A stretch of 64,000 nt of DNA from CAZDVQ01 sp964508975 (GTDB lineage: Bacteria > Bacteroidota > Bacteroidia > Chitinophagales > Saprospiraceae): positions 16,718 through 80,717 of the forward strand of contig CAZDVQ010000015.1 in NCBI GenBank assembly GCA_964508975.1, given 5' to 3'. Position numbers and translations under genes: made by a program. Of the stretch, positions 8,257-17,857 are shown in pieces. Numbering within the stretch: position 1 is the first letter of the stretch; each line of letters begins with the position of its first letter. The notes beneath the pieces were generated by a model, which saw only the letters and a list, made by a program, of their open reading frames with translations, was not told the origin of the DNA and did not search any database.

Positions 8257-8281
8257 CACATCAAATAATCAGCATATTAAT

Positions 8282-8430
8282 TTGGGCGCCCCGGCGCTGC
8301 GCGCCGTCGCTACGTTGCGCGGCTCGCTATTCGCTCGGCCCTTCGCTGCCCTGCTCGCCTAGCGGCGGGCAGGGCAGCTTGGTCTGGTGCTTCGCACCAC
8401 CGCTCCACATCGCTGGCGCAGACGCCCAGG
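8282..8430 (+). repeat. GHR repeat, subfamily A (copy 3)
   Basis: TTGGGCGCCC end, hairpin CGGCGC-tgc-GCGCCG, core GTCGCTACGTTGCGCGGCTC, a variable GCTGCCCTGC/GCAGGGCAGC stem, then hairpin TGGTGC-ttc-GCACCA. It ends at the stop codon of the FAH gene. Confidence 0.88.
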
Positions 8431-8431
8431 C

Positions 8432-9046
8432 CTAGCGCACCTCCGTGTGCAATAGCTTTTGATCGCCTATATAGGCCTCAAGCACATCACCAATTTTAAC
8501 GGGGCCAACGCCTGCGGGTGTACCGGTATAGATAAAATCGCCCTTGTTCAACTTGAAATACTGCGACACGTAGCTGATAATTTCCTGGAAAGAAAAAATC
8601 ATATCCGCCGTATCGCCTTGCTGCACCAGCTCGCCATTTTTACGGAGCGAGAAAGAAATGCTGCCCTTTTCGTTCAAGGCTTGGTCATAAGGAATAAGCT
8701 CACCGATGGGTGCCGAGCTATCAAATGCCTTGGCTATTTCCCAAGGGTGGCCTTTAGCTTTGAGCTGACTTTGAACATCACGCGCGGTAAAGTCGATACC
8801 AACCGTTACCTGATCCACGTACTTCATGGCAAATTTAGGCGCAATGTGTCGGCCATTATCGCAGATACGCAATACCAGCTCGCACTCGTGGTGCAAGTCT
8901 TGTGTAAAAGCGGGGATATAAAACGGCTTGCCCGAACGCAAGATAGCCGTAGAGGGTTTCATAAACACCACGGGCTGTTCAGGGATTGGGTTGTTCAACT
9001 CTTTGGCATGCTCGCCGTAGTTTCTACCGATGCAGATGATTTTCAT
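8432..9046 (-). CDS. Fumarylacetoacetate hydrolase (FAH) family protein
   Basis: A 204-residue enzyme of the FAH superfamily (YcgM/acylpyruvase type, C-C bond hydrolases or decarboxylases of beta-keto acids). The start MKIICIGRNYGEHAKEL is typical. The metal-binding acids are visible in HHECELVLRI and in the downstream GIDFTARDVQ, and GDFIYTGTPAGVGPV is the conserved C-terminal signature. An in-frame ATG further upstream is excluded, because the promoter box at 9069-9076 would lie inside the longer version. The substrate cannot be named. It stands alone and converges on the barrel gene across a GHR repeat. Confidence 0.87.
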   Translation of the reverse strand: MKIICIGRNYGEHAKELNNPIPEQPVVFMKPSTAILRSGKPFYIPAFTQDLHHECELVLRICDNGRHIAPKFAMKYVDQVTVGIDFTARDVQSQLKAKGHPWEIAKAFDSSAPIGELIPYDQALNEKGSISFSLRKNGELVQQGDTADMIFSFQEIISYVSQYFKLNKGDFIYTGTPAGVGPVKIGDVLEAYIGDQKLLHTEVR

Positions 9047-9068
9047 GTGTCGACGTTTTGAATCGGTG

Positions 9069-9090
9069 CAAAGGTAAGCGATAATTTGCA
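9069..9090 (-). promoter_or_regulatory. Promoter of FAH gene
   Basis: On the minus strand TACCTTTG (9069-9076) is preceded by a TTGC-containing stretch near 9085-9090. The start codon at 9046 lies about 23 bases downstream of the box. Confidence 0.6.
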
Positions 9091-9298
9091 AGAAGTATTG
9101 TACGATAGCCAATATTAGGCTATTTTTTACTTAGTAGAAATGATTTATTATACTAAAATTTCTACTTGTTAGAACTATGATGAATGCTACCAATGTATAA
9201 ATTTAAAGGCGTTAAAAATTCTTGCAAAAAATAGATGTTATCCAATTCGATTTATCAAAAAAACAACATACATATCTAACAATATTAAATTTATTTTT

Positions 9299-9306
9299 TA
9301 ACTTTG
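9299..9306 (+). promoter_or_regulatory. Promoter -7 box of GH16 gene
   Basis: TAACTTTG followed by CTTCG, 24 bases before the ATG at 9330. The upstream 9100-9298 stretch is AT-rich and holds no gene. Confidence 0.5.
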
Positions 9307-9329
9307 CTTCGAACTAAATTATTCACCAC

Positions 9330-11965
9330 ATGAAAACACTTTTTAAAGGATTTTTATTTTTTGTTATGGGGGGGGGGTAAGCCTCTCTAACTTACACGCA
9401 CAACGCAGGCTGGATTTGAGCTATTACACCTTGGTATGGAACGATGAGTTTGATTACACTAACGTAAATGATTTGTTTGACGGGCCGAATGCTAAATGGA
9501 CGGACTTAGAGGTTGGTAATGTGCCTTACAGAGTATTGGACCCTTCCACGAACACTGCTGCACAGATTATATCACGGGACCAGGTACAGGTATCAAATGG
9601 TCTGCTAAGTTTGTTTGCAGAGGAGGCTCCTACCCCAAATTACTCGGTAATTTACAACGGAACGCAAATACTTTCCAAGCAGAAAGCGTCTTTTATGCGC
9701 ACCCGCTATGATGGAGACTACGGATGCACCGATAATGATTATCCTAATGCTGAATTTTGGGGATTCGACTACGGTGCTTTTGAAATAAGGGCGAAACTCC
9801 CTATGCAAAATAGCGATTTTTCAGCTTTTTGGCTTTGGCAGTCTTACTGGGCCGCTGATGTTTGCGATCCAGCCCCAATTAACAATTGGTGTGATGCAGG
9901 CTACTTTCCAGCCCCACATCCGAACAACTGCCCAGATGGTATTAATGGCTGCGCTGGCTATGAAATAGATGTATTTGAAACTTACAAATCAGAATCTTCC
10001 ATTGATGGTGTGACAAGCTTTTTAGATGGTTCCCCCTTCAAATATTTTGCTACCATACAGGATAATATTTACCAAGAGCCTACCTGTAAAGAATGTGCTA
10101 CTTACTACAGGTGGCTAGACTCGGATCCAAGCAAGAATTTCCATACCTACACTGTAGTTTGGACCCCAACCAAGGTAAGCTTTTTTATCGACGGCAACGA
10201 AATAAGGACATCATTGATGGGTATTCCACCCGTAAAACTGATGATATACTTGACTAATTGGAAGCATAACGATGATTCATACGATACAGGAACAACAGAC
10301 CCATTCGTGGTTGGCTATGTGAGGGTTTATAGGCCATCCATGATAAACTACGCGGTAGGAACCAACGGTAAACTATGGAGCAGCTTTGATGTGCCAGAAC
10401 GGGCTGCCTACTTAGCGGCCTTGAACGGTACACCCTACACCACGCAGAATTTCAACTTTGCAGAATTGCAGGATGCTAGCCAGTCGAGCACCACTGATGT
10501 AGCATCGGAAATGGTGGTTGGCGAAGCCTTTCAAAACCTCGTGGAAACGGCTTTCTACACGTCATCAAGCGTTACGAGGCTCAATCGTATTAATATATCT
10601 GGAACACACTCAAATTGTGCCACCAATGTAAAGCTGAATAGCCCAATGGCTATTGAATATGATAACGGAACAAGTCCTAAAAGGGTTGTTTACTATGTAG
10701 GTACAGACAACAGGATATGGTCATACAACGAGTTGGCAAACTGCACCCAAGGTTGTGTAAATACTGTTAAGGTTGACCCAAATAATACCTACCCCGCAGA
10801 CGTAAGCATTACACAGGGCCTTGTTTTTGCACCAGCAAACAATATTCATCCCAAACGGATTTATTATGCCAATACATCAGGATTATTATGTTATTTTGAA
10901 TTTTGTACAGCCCAATCAAAGTACCTCCGTCATGTAACCAACGTAACAGGGGTGCGTGGATCATTGAACGTTGATGATGCGGGCACATTAGTTTATCAAG
11001 GGACGGACTTTCATCTTTGGAGGGTGACATCGCCTACTGGGCCAGCATGTAACAGCAACTATGTTGTTTTTAGTACCAACACTACCGTTGACCAGCCTTA
11101 CTCGGTACAGTACAACGATTGTGCAGGCGACATTTTTCCAGCACACTCCAGTATTGGTAATATCTATTATCTCAAACGCCTCAAAACAGTACCTGTCCAG
11201 CACAGGCTTGCCTATTGGAGACCAACAGCGACTGGGTGGAAAAACGAGGTGATAGATGAGGTGAACGACATCAGGCAAATCGTGAGCGCTAGGGATGTAC
11301 CTGGTTTAGGTCTTGAAATATTCTACCTTTCTACCCGCAACAAGTTAAAGACTTGGTATGAACGCCCCGCGCCCTTGTACAACGGTGAAAAACAATACCA
11401 GCGGAGCTCGGTGAACGTGTTTTCCTACATGTTGAACAATTACAATACCAGCCTTGGCAGGCAAGATACCTTCGCCGTTGAAAAAGCTCAGATCAATGCC
11501 GCGGCAGTGTCCAAAAATGGTATTACCCGTGTTTATGTTTCTCAGCAAACCCCTCGCGAACCCGCATACGGCGGTTCGTTTGGCTACTACCAGCGGACAA
11601 GCATGCCGCAGGTTAGCCCGCCTAACCGGGCAGGGCAGTGCGATGTACATACACAGAACAATGCATGGGACCACTACAATGGCTTGGAGCTTAGGCTAGC
11701 GCCGCCCGTTACCGAACCCTATAGCTTTACCGCTTACCCCAACCCGAATGGAGGGAGCTTCGTTGTTTCTATTAAGGGGCTTGAAACGGAGGGGCTAATC
11801 AAACTGTATAACGCGTATGGCCAACTTGTCCAAGAATCTCTTGTTTTACCCATCACGGATACCGAACACGAGGTACAAAACTTGCCGCCGGGCGTGTATA
11901 TAGTTACCCTGGTCACATCTGGCCAAATCAAGGAACACAAAAAAATAATCGTTAATCAAAACTAA
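9330..11965 (+). CDS. Secreted GH16-type glycosidase with T9SS sorting domain, frame broken at poly-G (off state)
   Basis: ATG at 9330 opens a signal peptide, MKTLFKGFLFFVMGGG, that stops at TAA 9378 right after ten Gs. With one more G the frame would continue GVSLSNLHAQ, a normal cleavage end, into the long open frame to 11965 (about 878 residues). The mature part has a GH16 jelly-roll with the catalytic EIDVFE (Glu nucleophile and acid). A propeller-like region follows with repeats such as GTNGKLW, GTDNRIW and GTDFHLW, and then a type IX C-terminal domain (YPNPNGGSF ... LPPGVYIV). It would cut a beta-glucan or galactan outside the cell; the substrate is not readable. A phase-variable or miscalled homopolymer is likely, rather than decay. 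Confidence 0.8.
9368..9377 (+). repeat. Poly-G(10) tract in signal peptide
   Basis: Ten consecutive Gs lie inside the signal-peptide coding region. Eleven would restore the frame. Such tracts slip during replication and are classical phase-variation switches. Confidence 0.7.
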
Positions 11966-11972
11966 TATCATC

Positions 11973-13049
11973 ATGCGTACAATATATTTTAAAGCACTGG
12001 GTTTATTGGTACTTGGAACATTCTTCGGCCAGTGTAAGCCCGATGACCCGGTGATACCAGAACCCACGGCACTTGGCTGCACGATTTACAGCATAAGCCC
12101 GGCCAACAACAGCACGGGCTTGGGAACAAGCGTTTACCTACGTTGGTCAACCTGCGACTCGGCCAGCCTTTACGAGTTGCAGGTAAGCACGAGCGATGCC
12201 TTTACAGGGATAGTCCAAAACCTGACCGTTACCGACACCAGTATAACCCTGAACCAACAGCCATCGACCACTTATTACTGGAGGGTCAGGGGGGCAAGGG
12301 GGTCTTTAAAAAGCGGATGGTCGTCCATTAGGCAGTTCAGTACCCAAGCAGGGATTCAGCCTAACGTTGTACTCGATACCATTTACCCCGGCGGACCCTG
12401 GGAAAACATAAAGTTACCCTTCCCTGTGTATAACCTCCCCCCAATACAAGCACCCAGCAGGTACAGGTTGCAAGTTTGTCATGATAGCGCCTTTTTTTTT
12501 AGCCCTACCCCCGCAAACCCTTTTGAAAAATTACTAGATCCAGGACAAGCACTGTACGGTGGTAACTATTGGACATATGGCTACAACTCCAATTCGACCT
12601 ACTACTGGCGTTATCGAGTTGAGGTAAATGGTGTTCCAGGAGCCTGGTCGCCGATTTACAGTTTCACCACACAGGATATGCGCGACATTATTGTTGGCTC
12701 TTATAGGGTCAAAAAGTACAAGGCATGGTCAGGCTTTCACCCGCAGGAAGGTAACTGCCCTAGTAGCCTTTGTCGTATTGACATGGGTGAAACAGATATT
12801 ATCATCACCAAACTCAATACAGGTAACGATAAAATACGGGTACAAGAAGTACCAGGTGGGGTCATTAATGATTTTTGGTACAATCCCAGTACTGGAGGCT
12901 CCTATTTTATTCCAAGTTCACCTCCGTCGGGTTCCGCAAAAGCGTATTTCAACTATTACTTGGACAGTTTCAAAATTGAATACGACTGGCGCAGGAATAG
13001 TGTACAAGACTATGGCTACTTGTTCATGGCACCTAACCCGTATAGGTAG
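11973..13049 (+). CDS. Fibronectin type III-like lipoprotein
   Basis: A 358-residue protein starting 8 bases after the GH16 gene, so probably co-transcribed. Its N-terminus MRTIYFKALGLLVLGTFFGQ is followed by CKPDD, which looks like a lipoprotein signal with a slightly atypical lipobox (FGQC). Two fibronectin-III-like segments follow, at about residues 40-125 (SPANNSTGLGTSVYLRW ... TTYYWRVRG) and 135-230 (STYYWRYRVEV ... YSFTTQ). The last 120 residues are unassigned. It is likely a surface-attached partner that helps the neighbouring glycosidase bind its substrate, which is inferred from position only. Confidence 0.72.
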   Translation: MRTIYFKALGLLVLGTFFGQCKPDDPVIPEPTALGCTIYSISPANNSTGLGTSVYLRWSTCDSASLYELQVSTSDAFTGIVQNLTVTDTSITLNQQPSTTYYWRVRGARGSLKSGWSSIRQFSTQAGIQPNVVLDTIYPGGPWENIKLPFPVYNLPPIQAPSRYRLQVCHDSAFFFSPTPANPFEKLLDPGQALYGGNYWTYGYNSNSTYYWRYRVEVNGVPGAWSPIYSFTTQDMRDIIVGSYRVKKYKAWSGFHPQEGNCPSSLCRIDMGETDIIITKLNTGNDKIRVQEVPGGVINDFWYNPSTGGSYFIPSSPPSGSAKAYFNYYLDSFKIEYDWRRNSVQDYGYLFMAPNPYR

Positions 13050-13065
13050 TACTTATTATCCTTTA

Positions 13066-13111
13066 AAAAGCATGCCGCTGGGAGATTTTTTTCACTCAGC
13101 AGCATGTTTTT
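13066..13111. terminator. Bidirectional terminator
   Basis: Stem CATGCCGCTG / CAGCAGCATG (13071-13080 with 13097-13106), followed by T5 on the plus strand and preceded by A5. It therefore works for both convergent genes. Confidence 0.75.
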
Positions 13112-13140
13112 CAGGAAAGCAAAACTTCAAATATATCCTC

Positions 13141-13887
13141 TCAATCGTCAGTATAACGCGTTTTCGTTTTCTTTTGTTTTTTACCCGTTACAAACGCCAA
13201 GTCGTTTAAGGTCCAGCCGTAGCGATAGTAAGCTGTTTTGTAATGTTTGGGCAATTCAGCCCTACGGTAGTGGTTTACGTAGTCAAATAAATCTGGGCCA
13301 AAATCCTTTTGGTACCAGTTAAACAACTCAGAGAAGTACACCGTGTACTGTGCATCATCAATGTAAATAAAATCTTTGTCGTTGAATATCAACCGGCAGC
13401 GTTCATCTAGCTGTCGTTCTATATCAGCACCGTTAAAGCCAAACGAAGGCAATGGGGGGCAGCCCCGCGATGCACAAACCAAGGCAAAGTGCACGCGTTC
13501 GTCTTCAAAGCGGGCAAATATAGCCTCCTCCAGTTGCGACAAAGTGTACAGGCTCCCGCCCAGCTTGTAACGGGTAAAGGTGAAGAAGTCAAATACTTCG
13601 CGCACAGAGGTGACGGGGTAATGCCTCAACACCTCCCGGATAGCAAACAAATTGTAGGCGTTAATCATTAAGGCTTTCTGGCTATTGGAATCCAGTTCGA
13701 AAAGTGGTACGGCAGCCAGGTTATCCAACAACACATCCAGCTCGGCTTTTTTGATGGCTTGGTAATCGACGTAGCCGTCGTTGACATACGTTTTCATAAA
13801 CCGGTCGATATCCGTTTGGAAGTTGATGGCAAAAAGTGCCTTGGCGTTAAATATTGCCACGACAAACAGTAAAACAATCTTTTTCAT
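13141..13887 (-). CDS. DUF547 family protein
   Basis: A 248-residue secreted or periplasmic protein with signal peptide MKKIVLLFVVAIFNAKALFA. The start at 13887 is preferred because the longer version puts 28 polar residues before the signal. The DUF547 (PF04784) core is recognisable by LMINAYNLFAIREVLRHYP, then FALVCASRGCPPLPSFGF with the conserved SxGCPPL pattern, and YFSELFNWYQKDFG. Members resemble papain-like or transglutaminase-like folds, and their role is unknown. It stands alone and is divergent from the FAD oxidoreductase at 14022. Confidence 0.85.
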   Translation of the reverse strand: MKKIVLLFVVAIFNAKALFAINFQTDIDRFMKTYVNDGYVDYQAIKKAELDVLLDNLAAVPLFELDSNSQKALMINAYNLFAIREVLRHYPVTSVREVFDFFTFTRYKLGGSLYTLSQLEEAIFARFEDERVHFALVCASRGCPPLPSFGFNGADIERQLDERCRLIFNDKDFIYIDDAQYTVYFSELFNWYQKDFGPDLFDYVNHYRRAELPKHYKTAYYRYGWTLNDLAFVTGKKQKKTKTRYTDD

Positions 13888-14021
13888 AGGCTTAACCTTG
13901 TTCATCCAATTTTTTTTGGCGTTCTTGCACTGCGATTGTGCATCTATACTATATAGTAGTACGAAAATCAATCCGAAAAGGTGGAATCAACCATCTTTTT
14001 TAAAAAAAATTTAACGCAAGT

Positions 14022-15371
14022 ATGCACATTGTCATCATTGGTAACGGCATCAGTGGCATAACGGCAGCTCGGCACATCCGGAAAATGTCGAGACACCGTA
14101 TCACGGTCATCTCTTCCGAAACGGAGCACTTTTATGCCCGTACAGCGTTGATGTACGTGTACATGGGACATATGCGCTACCAAGATACCAAACCCTATGC
14201 CGATGATTTCTGGGAGCAGAACAACATCGAGTTAATTTACGGCCATGTCGAAAAAATCGACTTCGTGGCTAAACAGCTCAAATTTGCTGAGCGCGGTGGA
14301 CTTATCTTCGACAAGCTAATTATAGCAACGGGTTCTAAACCTAAAAAGCTAGGTATCCCAGGTGAAGACCTGCAAGGGGTACAAGGACTATACCATTGGC
14401 AGGACCTTACTTTAATGGAAAAGCATACCAAAACATTACCGCAACGTGCCGTGGTAGTTGGTGGCGGGCTCATTGGGGTTGAAATGGCCGAAATGCTTTT
14501 AAGTCGCAATATCCCCTGTACCATGTTGGTCAAAGAGCGTAGTTTTTATGGTGGGGTACTCCCAGCCGAGGAATCGTTCATGGTTAATCAGCATATCAAA
14601 AAACACGGCGTTGATTTACACAATGAAACACTAGTCGTTGCTATAAAAGGTGATGCGCAAGGCAACGTTCAAGCGGTGGTGACCAATACCGGCGCCGAAA
14701 TAGCTTGCCAGTTTGTAGGCATTACCATCGGTGTTGAGCCGAATATCGACTTTTTGGCCGACAGCCCCGTGGCCTGCAACTATGGTGTGCTGGTGAACCA
14801 TAAATTTGAAACCAACGTGCCCGATGTGTATGCTATCGGCGATTGTGCTGAAATACAAGACCCCACCCCTGGCCGCAAGCCCATTGAAGCACTCTGGTAC
14901 ACCGGCCGCATGATGGGCGAAACCATCGCCTATGTCATTTGCGGCAAGAAAGAAGTTTATCAACCTGGTATATGGTTCAACTCGGCCAAGTTTTTTGACC
15001 TCGAATACCAAGTATACGGCTTTGTACCCAATACCGAGCAGCCGGACTGCGCTGCCTTGTTTTGGCAAAATGCACAAGGCAACAAGAGCATCCGCTTGGT
15101 GTACGATAAAAACACCCAGAAAATTTTGGGCTTCAACCTCATGGGCATTCGGTACCGACAAGAAGTTTGCGAGCGTTGGATTAAACTGGCTAGCCCTGTA
15201 ACCGAGGTGTTGCAAGACCTTAGCCTCGCCAACTTTGACCCAGAGTTGAGCAAACAGTACGAACAGAAATTAATTGATCAATACAACCGTCAACAAGGTA
15301 CCAACTTGAGTTTGCGCCGCAAGCGCAGCCTCGACCAAGTACTACAGTTCTTAGGCTTGAAAAACAGCTAG
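14022..15371 (+). CDS. FAD-dependent pyridine-nucleotide oxidoreductase
   Basis: A 449-residue flavoprotein of the class-I disulphide-reductase-like fold (rubredoxin/nitrite reductase type). The FAD-binding GxGxxG is at the N-terminus (IVIIGNGISGITAARHI) and the NAD(P)-binding site near residue 147 (VVVGGGLIGVEMAEM). The second FAD motif is VYAIGDCAE near residue 270. No redox-active CxxC pair is seen beside the FAD, so it would pass electrons to a separate carrier. The membrane polyferredoxin that follows (134-base gap holding a GHR copy) is the natural partner. The real acceptor is not known. Confidence 0.85.
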   Translation: MHIVIIGNGISGITAARHIRKMSRHRITVISSETEHFYARTALMYVYMGHMRYQDTKPYADDFWEQNNIELIYGHVEKIDFVAKQLKFAERGGLIFDKLIIATGSKPKKLGIPGEDLQGVQGLYHWQDLTLMEKHTKTLPQRAVVVGGGLIGVEMAEMLLSRNIPCTMLVKERSFYGGVLPAEESFMVNQHIKKHGVDLHNETLVVAIKGDAQGNVQAVVTNTGAEIACQFVGITIGVEPNIDFLADSPVACNYGVLVNHKFETNVPDVYAIGDCAEIQDPTPGRKPIEALWYTGRMMGETIAYVICGKKEVYQPGIWFNSAKFFDLEYQVYGFVPNTEQPDCAALFWQNAQGNKSIRLVYDKNTQKILGFNLMGIRYRQEVCERWIKLASPVTEVLQDLSLANFDPELSKQYEQKLIDQYNRQQGTNLSLRRKRSLDQVLQFLGLKNS

Positions 15372-15378
15372 GCTAACC

Positions 15379-15486
15379 GCGCCAGGTGCCTGGCGGGCCG
15401 CGCGTAGCGCGGGTGCGCAACGCGCACCGACCGTTTAGGGAGCCCAGAAGGGACCGCCGCCGCAACGCGGCGGGGCGCCCAAAAAA
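15379..15486 (-). repeat. GHR repeat, subfamily B (copy 4)
   Basis: Starts GCGCCAGGTGCCTGGCG eight bases after the stop codon of the oxidoreductase and ends with hairpin CCGCCGC-aac-GCGGCGG and GGGCGCCC. It separates two genes that otherwise look like one operon. Confidence 0.87.
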
Positions 15487-15504
15487 TCTAATCTTTAGGC
15501 AACG

Positions 15505-17118
15505 ATGAAAAAAGCGCTACATATTATTGGTTTTAGCATGAGCATGGCCGCCCTGATACTCTTCACGGCAACCATGTTCATGGGGCAATTTGCCCTGAGC
15601 CCCAGCGCCTTAGATAAAGCCGTGAAACAACACGCAGGGCTTAGTCCAAAGGCAAAATACCACATGGAAGCCATCCAGTTGGAATTACAACAGGTCAAAA
15701 GCATAGAGCAGCCCAATATTTTTGGCTTAGTAAAAGAGCTCAAAAACATGCTCGAGCGTGCACGAACGGCCCAAGAACATCGTTGGGCAGCGGGAAAAGC
15801 GCCGCAAAATGCGCCCGAATGGGACTATAGAATGAGTGCCTACGACCAAAAACAATACCTCCTGTGGCTCAGTAAATACTCGAGCAAAGGCTTTGTGGCG
15901 GACAATAATCGAAATCTTTTCATCTTGTCGCTGGTGCTGGCCCTGTTGGGTGGGCTCTTTTACACGCTGCCCCGGTTTTTGCGCCCAGCGGGTATACAAA
16001 ACGATGGCGTATTCCACAAATCGCTATCTAACAGGGGTTTATGGGGTATTATATTCGGCTTTTACCTCATCGGCTTTTACCTTTTGCTATATTTTTACCC
16101 CCATTACATCAGTAATTGGATCTTGTTGCTTGACCCGGTGAGCCGATTTATGAGTGGCCAAGACGCCTCGCAATGGTTCCTGTACGGCTTCTTGTACACC
16201 TTGGTGATGCTGGTGATGGGTTTCAGGATGTACGCGAAGTACCGCCACGATTTATACCAGGTGCTGCGCACCACCTCGGTGCTCTTTTTCCAGTTGGTAT
16301 TTGCGTTTACCATACCGCAGGTGCTTACTTTGCTGAACCAACCCTCGGTAGATTTGAAAAATATCTGGCCGCTGGATTATAGTTTTTTCTTCGACTACAA
16401 CATTCAATCAAAGATTGCCGGGGGCAGTTTTGGCATATTCATCCTCGTTTGGGGCATTTTTTTGGCCTTGGTGGGCGTGCCTGTGCTCACCTATTTTTAT
16501 GGTAAGCGTTGGTATTGCTCCTGGGTTTGCGGTTGCGGAGGTTTGGCCGAGACTTTGGGCGACCCCTTCAGGCAGCTTTCCGACAAATCGGTAAGAGCCT
16601 GGAAAATAGAGCGTTACATTATCAATGGCGTTCTGGTGCTGGCTATAATCATGACTATTTTAGTCCTGATTACTTTTTTCACGGGCTCTTTGAGTTTCAG
16701 TTATCAAGTGCGCGAATATTATGGTTTGCTGATTAGCAGCTGGTTCGCGGGCGTGGTAGGCACTGGCTTTTACCCCTTGATGGGCAACCGGGTTTGGTGC
16801 CGTTTTGGTTGCCCCTTGGCTGCGTACATGGGTATCGTTCAACGATTTAAGTCGAGGTTCCGCATCACGGTAAACGGCGGGCAGTGTATTTCTTGCGGCA
16901 ATTGCTCCACCTATTGCGAGCAGGGTATCGACGTGCGCTGGTACGCGCAGCGGGGGCAAGACGTTGTCAGGGCCTCTTGTGTGGGCTGCGGCGTATGCCA
17001 ATCGGTGTGCCCACGGGGCGTGTTGCGCTTGGAAACGGGCAGCAGCGACGTGGAGACTCGTGGCGAGGAGCTCAGGGTGATCCGCATCACCGACAAAGGA
17101 GTGTTCTTAGATATTTAA
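15505..17118 (+). CDS. Membrane polyferredoxin (NapH/NosR-like 4Fe-4S protein)
   Basis: A 537-residue membrane protein. An N-terminal anchor (residues 5-30) is followed by a soluble helical part and about six further spans. Cys pairs CSWVCGCGG and WCRFGCPL lie at membrane boundaries, as in the NapH/NosR family. Two classical 4Fe-4S motifs follow: CISCGNCSTYCEQG and CVGCGVCQSVCPRG. The protein would carry electrons across or into the membrane, probably from the upstream FAD enzyme. No nos, nap or cco genes are nearby, so the final acceptor is open. CcoG was considered, but the long N-terminal soluble part differs. Confidence 0.83.
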   Translation: MKKALHIIGFSMSMAALILFTATMFMGQFALSPSALDKAVKQHAGLSPKAKYHMEAIQLELQQVKSIEQPNIFGLVKELKNMLERARTAQEHRWAAGKAPQNAPEWDYRMSAYDQKQYLLWLSKYSSKGFVADNNRNLFILSLVLALLGGLFYTLPRFLRPAGIQNDGVFHKSLSNRGLWGIIFGFYLIGFYLLLYFYPHYISNWILLLDPVSRFMSGQDASQWFLYGFLYTLVMLVMGFRMYAKYRHDLYQVLRTTSVLFFQLVFAFTIPQVLTLLNQPSVDLKNIWPLDYSFFFDYNIQSKIAGGSFGIFILVWGIFLALVGVPVLTYFYGKRWYCSWVCGCGGLAETLGDPFRQLSDKSVRAWKIERYIINGVLVLAIIMTILVLITFFTGSLSFSYQVREYYGLLISSWFAGVVGTGFYPLMGNRVWCRFGCPLAAYMGIVQRFKSRFRITVNGGQCISCGNCSTYCEQGIDVRWYAQRGQDVVRASCVGCGVCQSVCPRGVLRLETGSSDVETRGEELRVIRITDKGVFLDI

Positions 17119-17194
17119 GCTGTCGCTTTACGCAGACGCTTAATGGAAAGAATTCATTGTTCATTGTTCATAAATCATAGTTCATAGTTATAAT

Positions 17195-17358
17195 GTGGGC
17201 GTTCCGGCGCTAGCGCGCCGTCGCTACGCTTCGCGGCTCGCTTTCGCTCGGCCCATCGCCGCCCTTGTTCACAGGAGACGTTTTAATAAATGCCTCTAGA
17301 TTGGGCGGCTCGGTCTGGCCCTGCGGGCCACCGCTTCGCATCGCTAACGCAGGGACCG
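17195..17358 (+). repeat. GHR repeat, subfamily A (copy 5) with nested GAGACGT insert
   Basis: GGGCGTTC end, hairpin CGGCGC-tagc-GCGCCG, core TCGCTACGCTTCGCGGCTCG, a GCCGCCC/GGGCGGC stem whose loop holds a GGAGACGT...CCTCTAGA sequence, and hairpin TGGCCC-tgc-GGGCCA. The rest of 17119-17437 shows no gene. Confidence 0.87.
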
Positions 17359-17437
17359 GCATAAAGCTAACTAAGCCCTAATAACTAATACCTAAAACCT
17401 ATTAAAGATAAATATCTAAAAAAAATCACGAAACATT

Positions 17438-17466
17438 TTTGGTTTTCCGATATTAACGTATCTTTG
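17438..17466 (+). promoter_or_regulatory. rplU-rpmA promoter
   Basis: -33 TTTG at 17438-17441 and -7 TATCTTTG at 17459-17466 with a 17-base spacer, followed by CACC. This is a near-consensus Bacteroidota promoter. Confidence 0.75.
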
Positions 17467-17523
17467 CACCCGCTTCTGATAAAAGCCATTATAGATTATT
17501 TAGTATTTCTAATACTGCACAAC

Positions 17524-17829
17524 ATGTACGCCATTGTAGAAATTGCCGGCCAACAATTCAAGGTTGAAAAAGGCCAAGAAATATTTGTTCACCGTTTGTC
17601 TGAGGACGAAGGGAAGCAAGTATCATTTGACAAAGTACTTTTGACGGACAACGAAGGCGTTGTGAACGTTGGAGCTCCTACTTTAAAACTTAAAGTAAGC
17701 GCTACCGTATTGGGCCACGTTCAGGGCGACAAAGTTATCGTTTTCAAGAAGAAACGTCGTAAAGGCTACCGTCGCTTGAACGGTCACCGCCAACAGTTCA
17801 CAAAAATCAAAATTGACAGCATCGCTTAA
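17524..17829 (+). CDS. rplU: 50S ribosomal protein L21
   Basis: 101 residues starting MYAIVEIAGQQFKVEKGQE, the family signature. The conserved basic C-terminal half KVIVFKKKRRKGYRRLNGHR, with FTKIKI after it, binds 23S rRNA. Upstream in-frame codons could extend the protein by 20 residues, but they overlap the promoter and family members start at MYAI. rpmA follows after 28 bases in the universal L21-L27 order. Confidence 0.97.
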   Translation: MYAIVEIAGQQFKVEKGQEIFVHRLSEDEGKQVSFDKVLLTDNEGVVNVGAPTLKLKVSATVLGHVQGDKVIVFKKKRRKGYRRLNGHRQQFTKIKIDSIA

Positions 17830-17857
17830 TTGCTCATTGCAAAACATTAAATAAGTC

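Noticed and set aside
8459..9061. 200-residue plus-strand frame opposite the FAH gene
   Set aside because: Antisense shadow; the minus strand has full family motifs and a matching promoter.
9416..11965. Start of the GH16 protein at TTG 9416
   Set aside because: It would lack a signal peptide, although the protein has a secretion sorting domain; the signal is upstream across the poly-G tract.
13141..13971. Longer DUF547 start at 13971
   Set aside because: It would place 28 polar residues in front of an otherwise perfect signal peptide starting at 13887.
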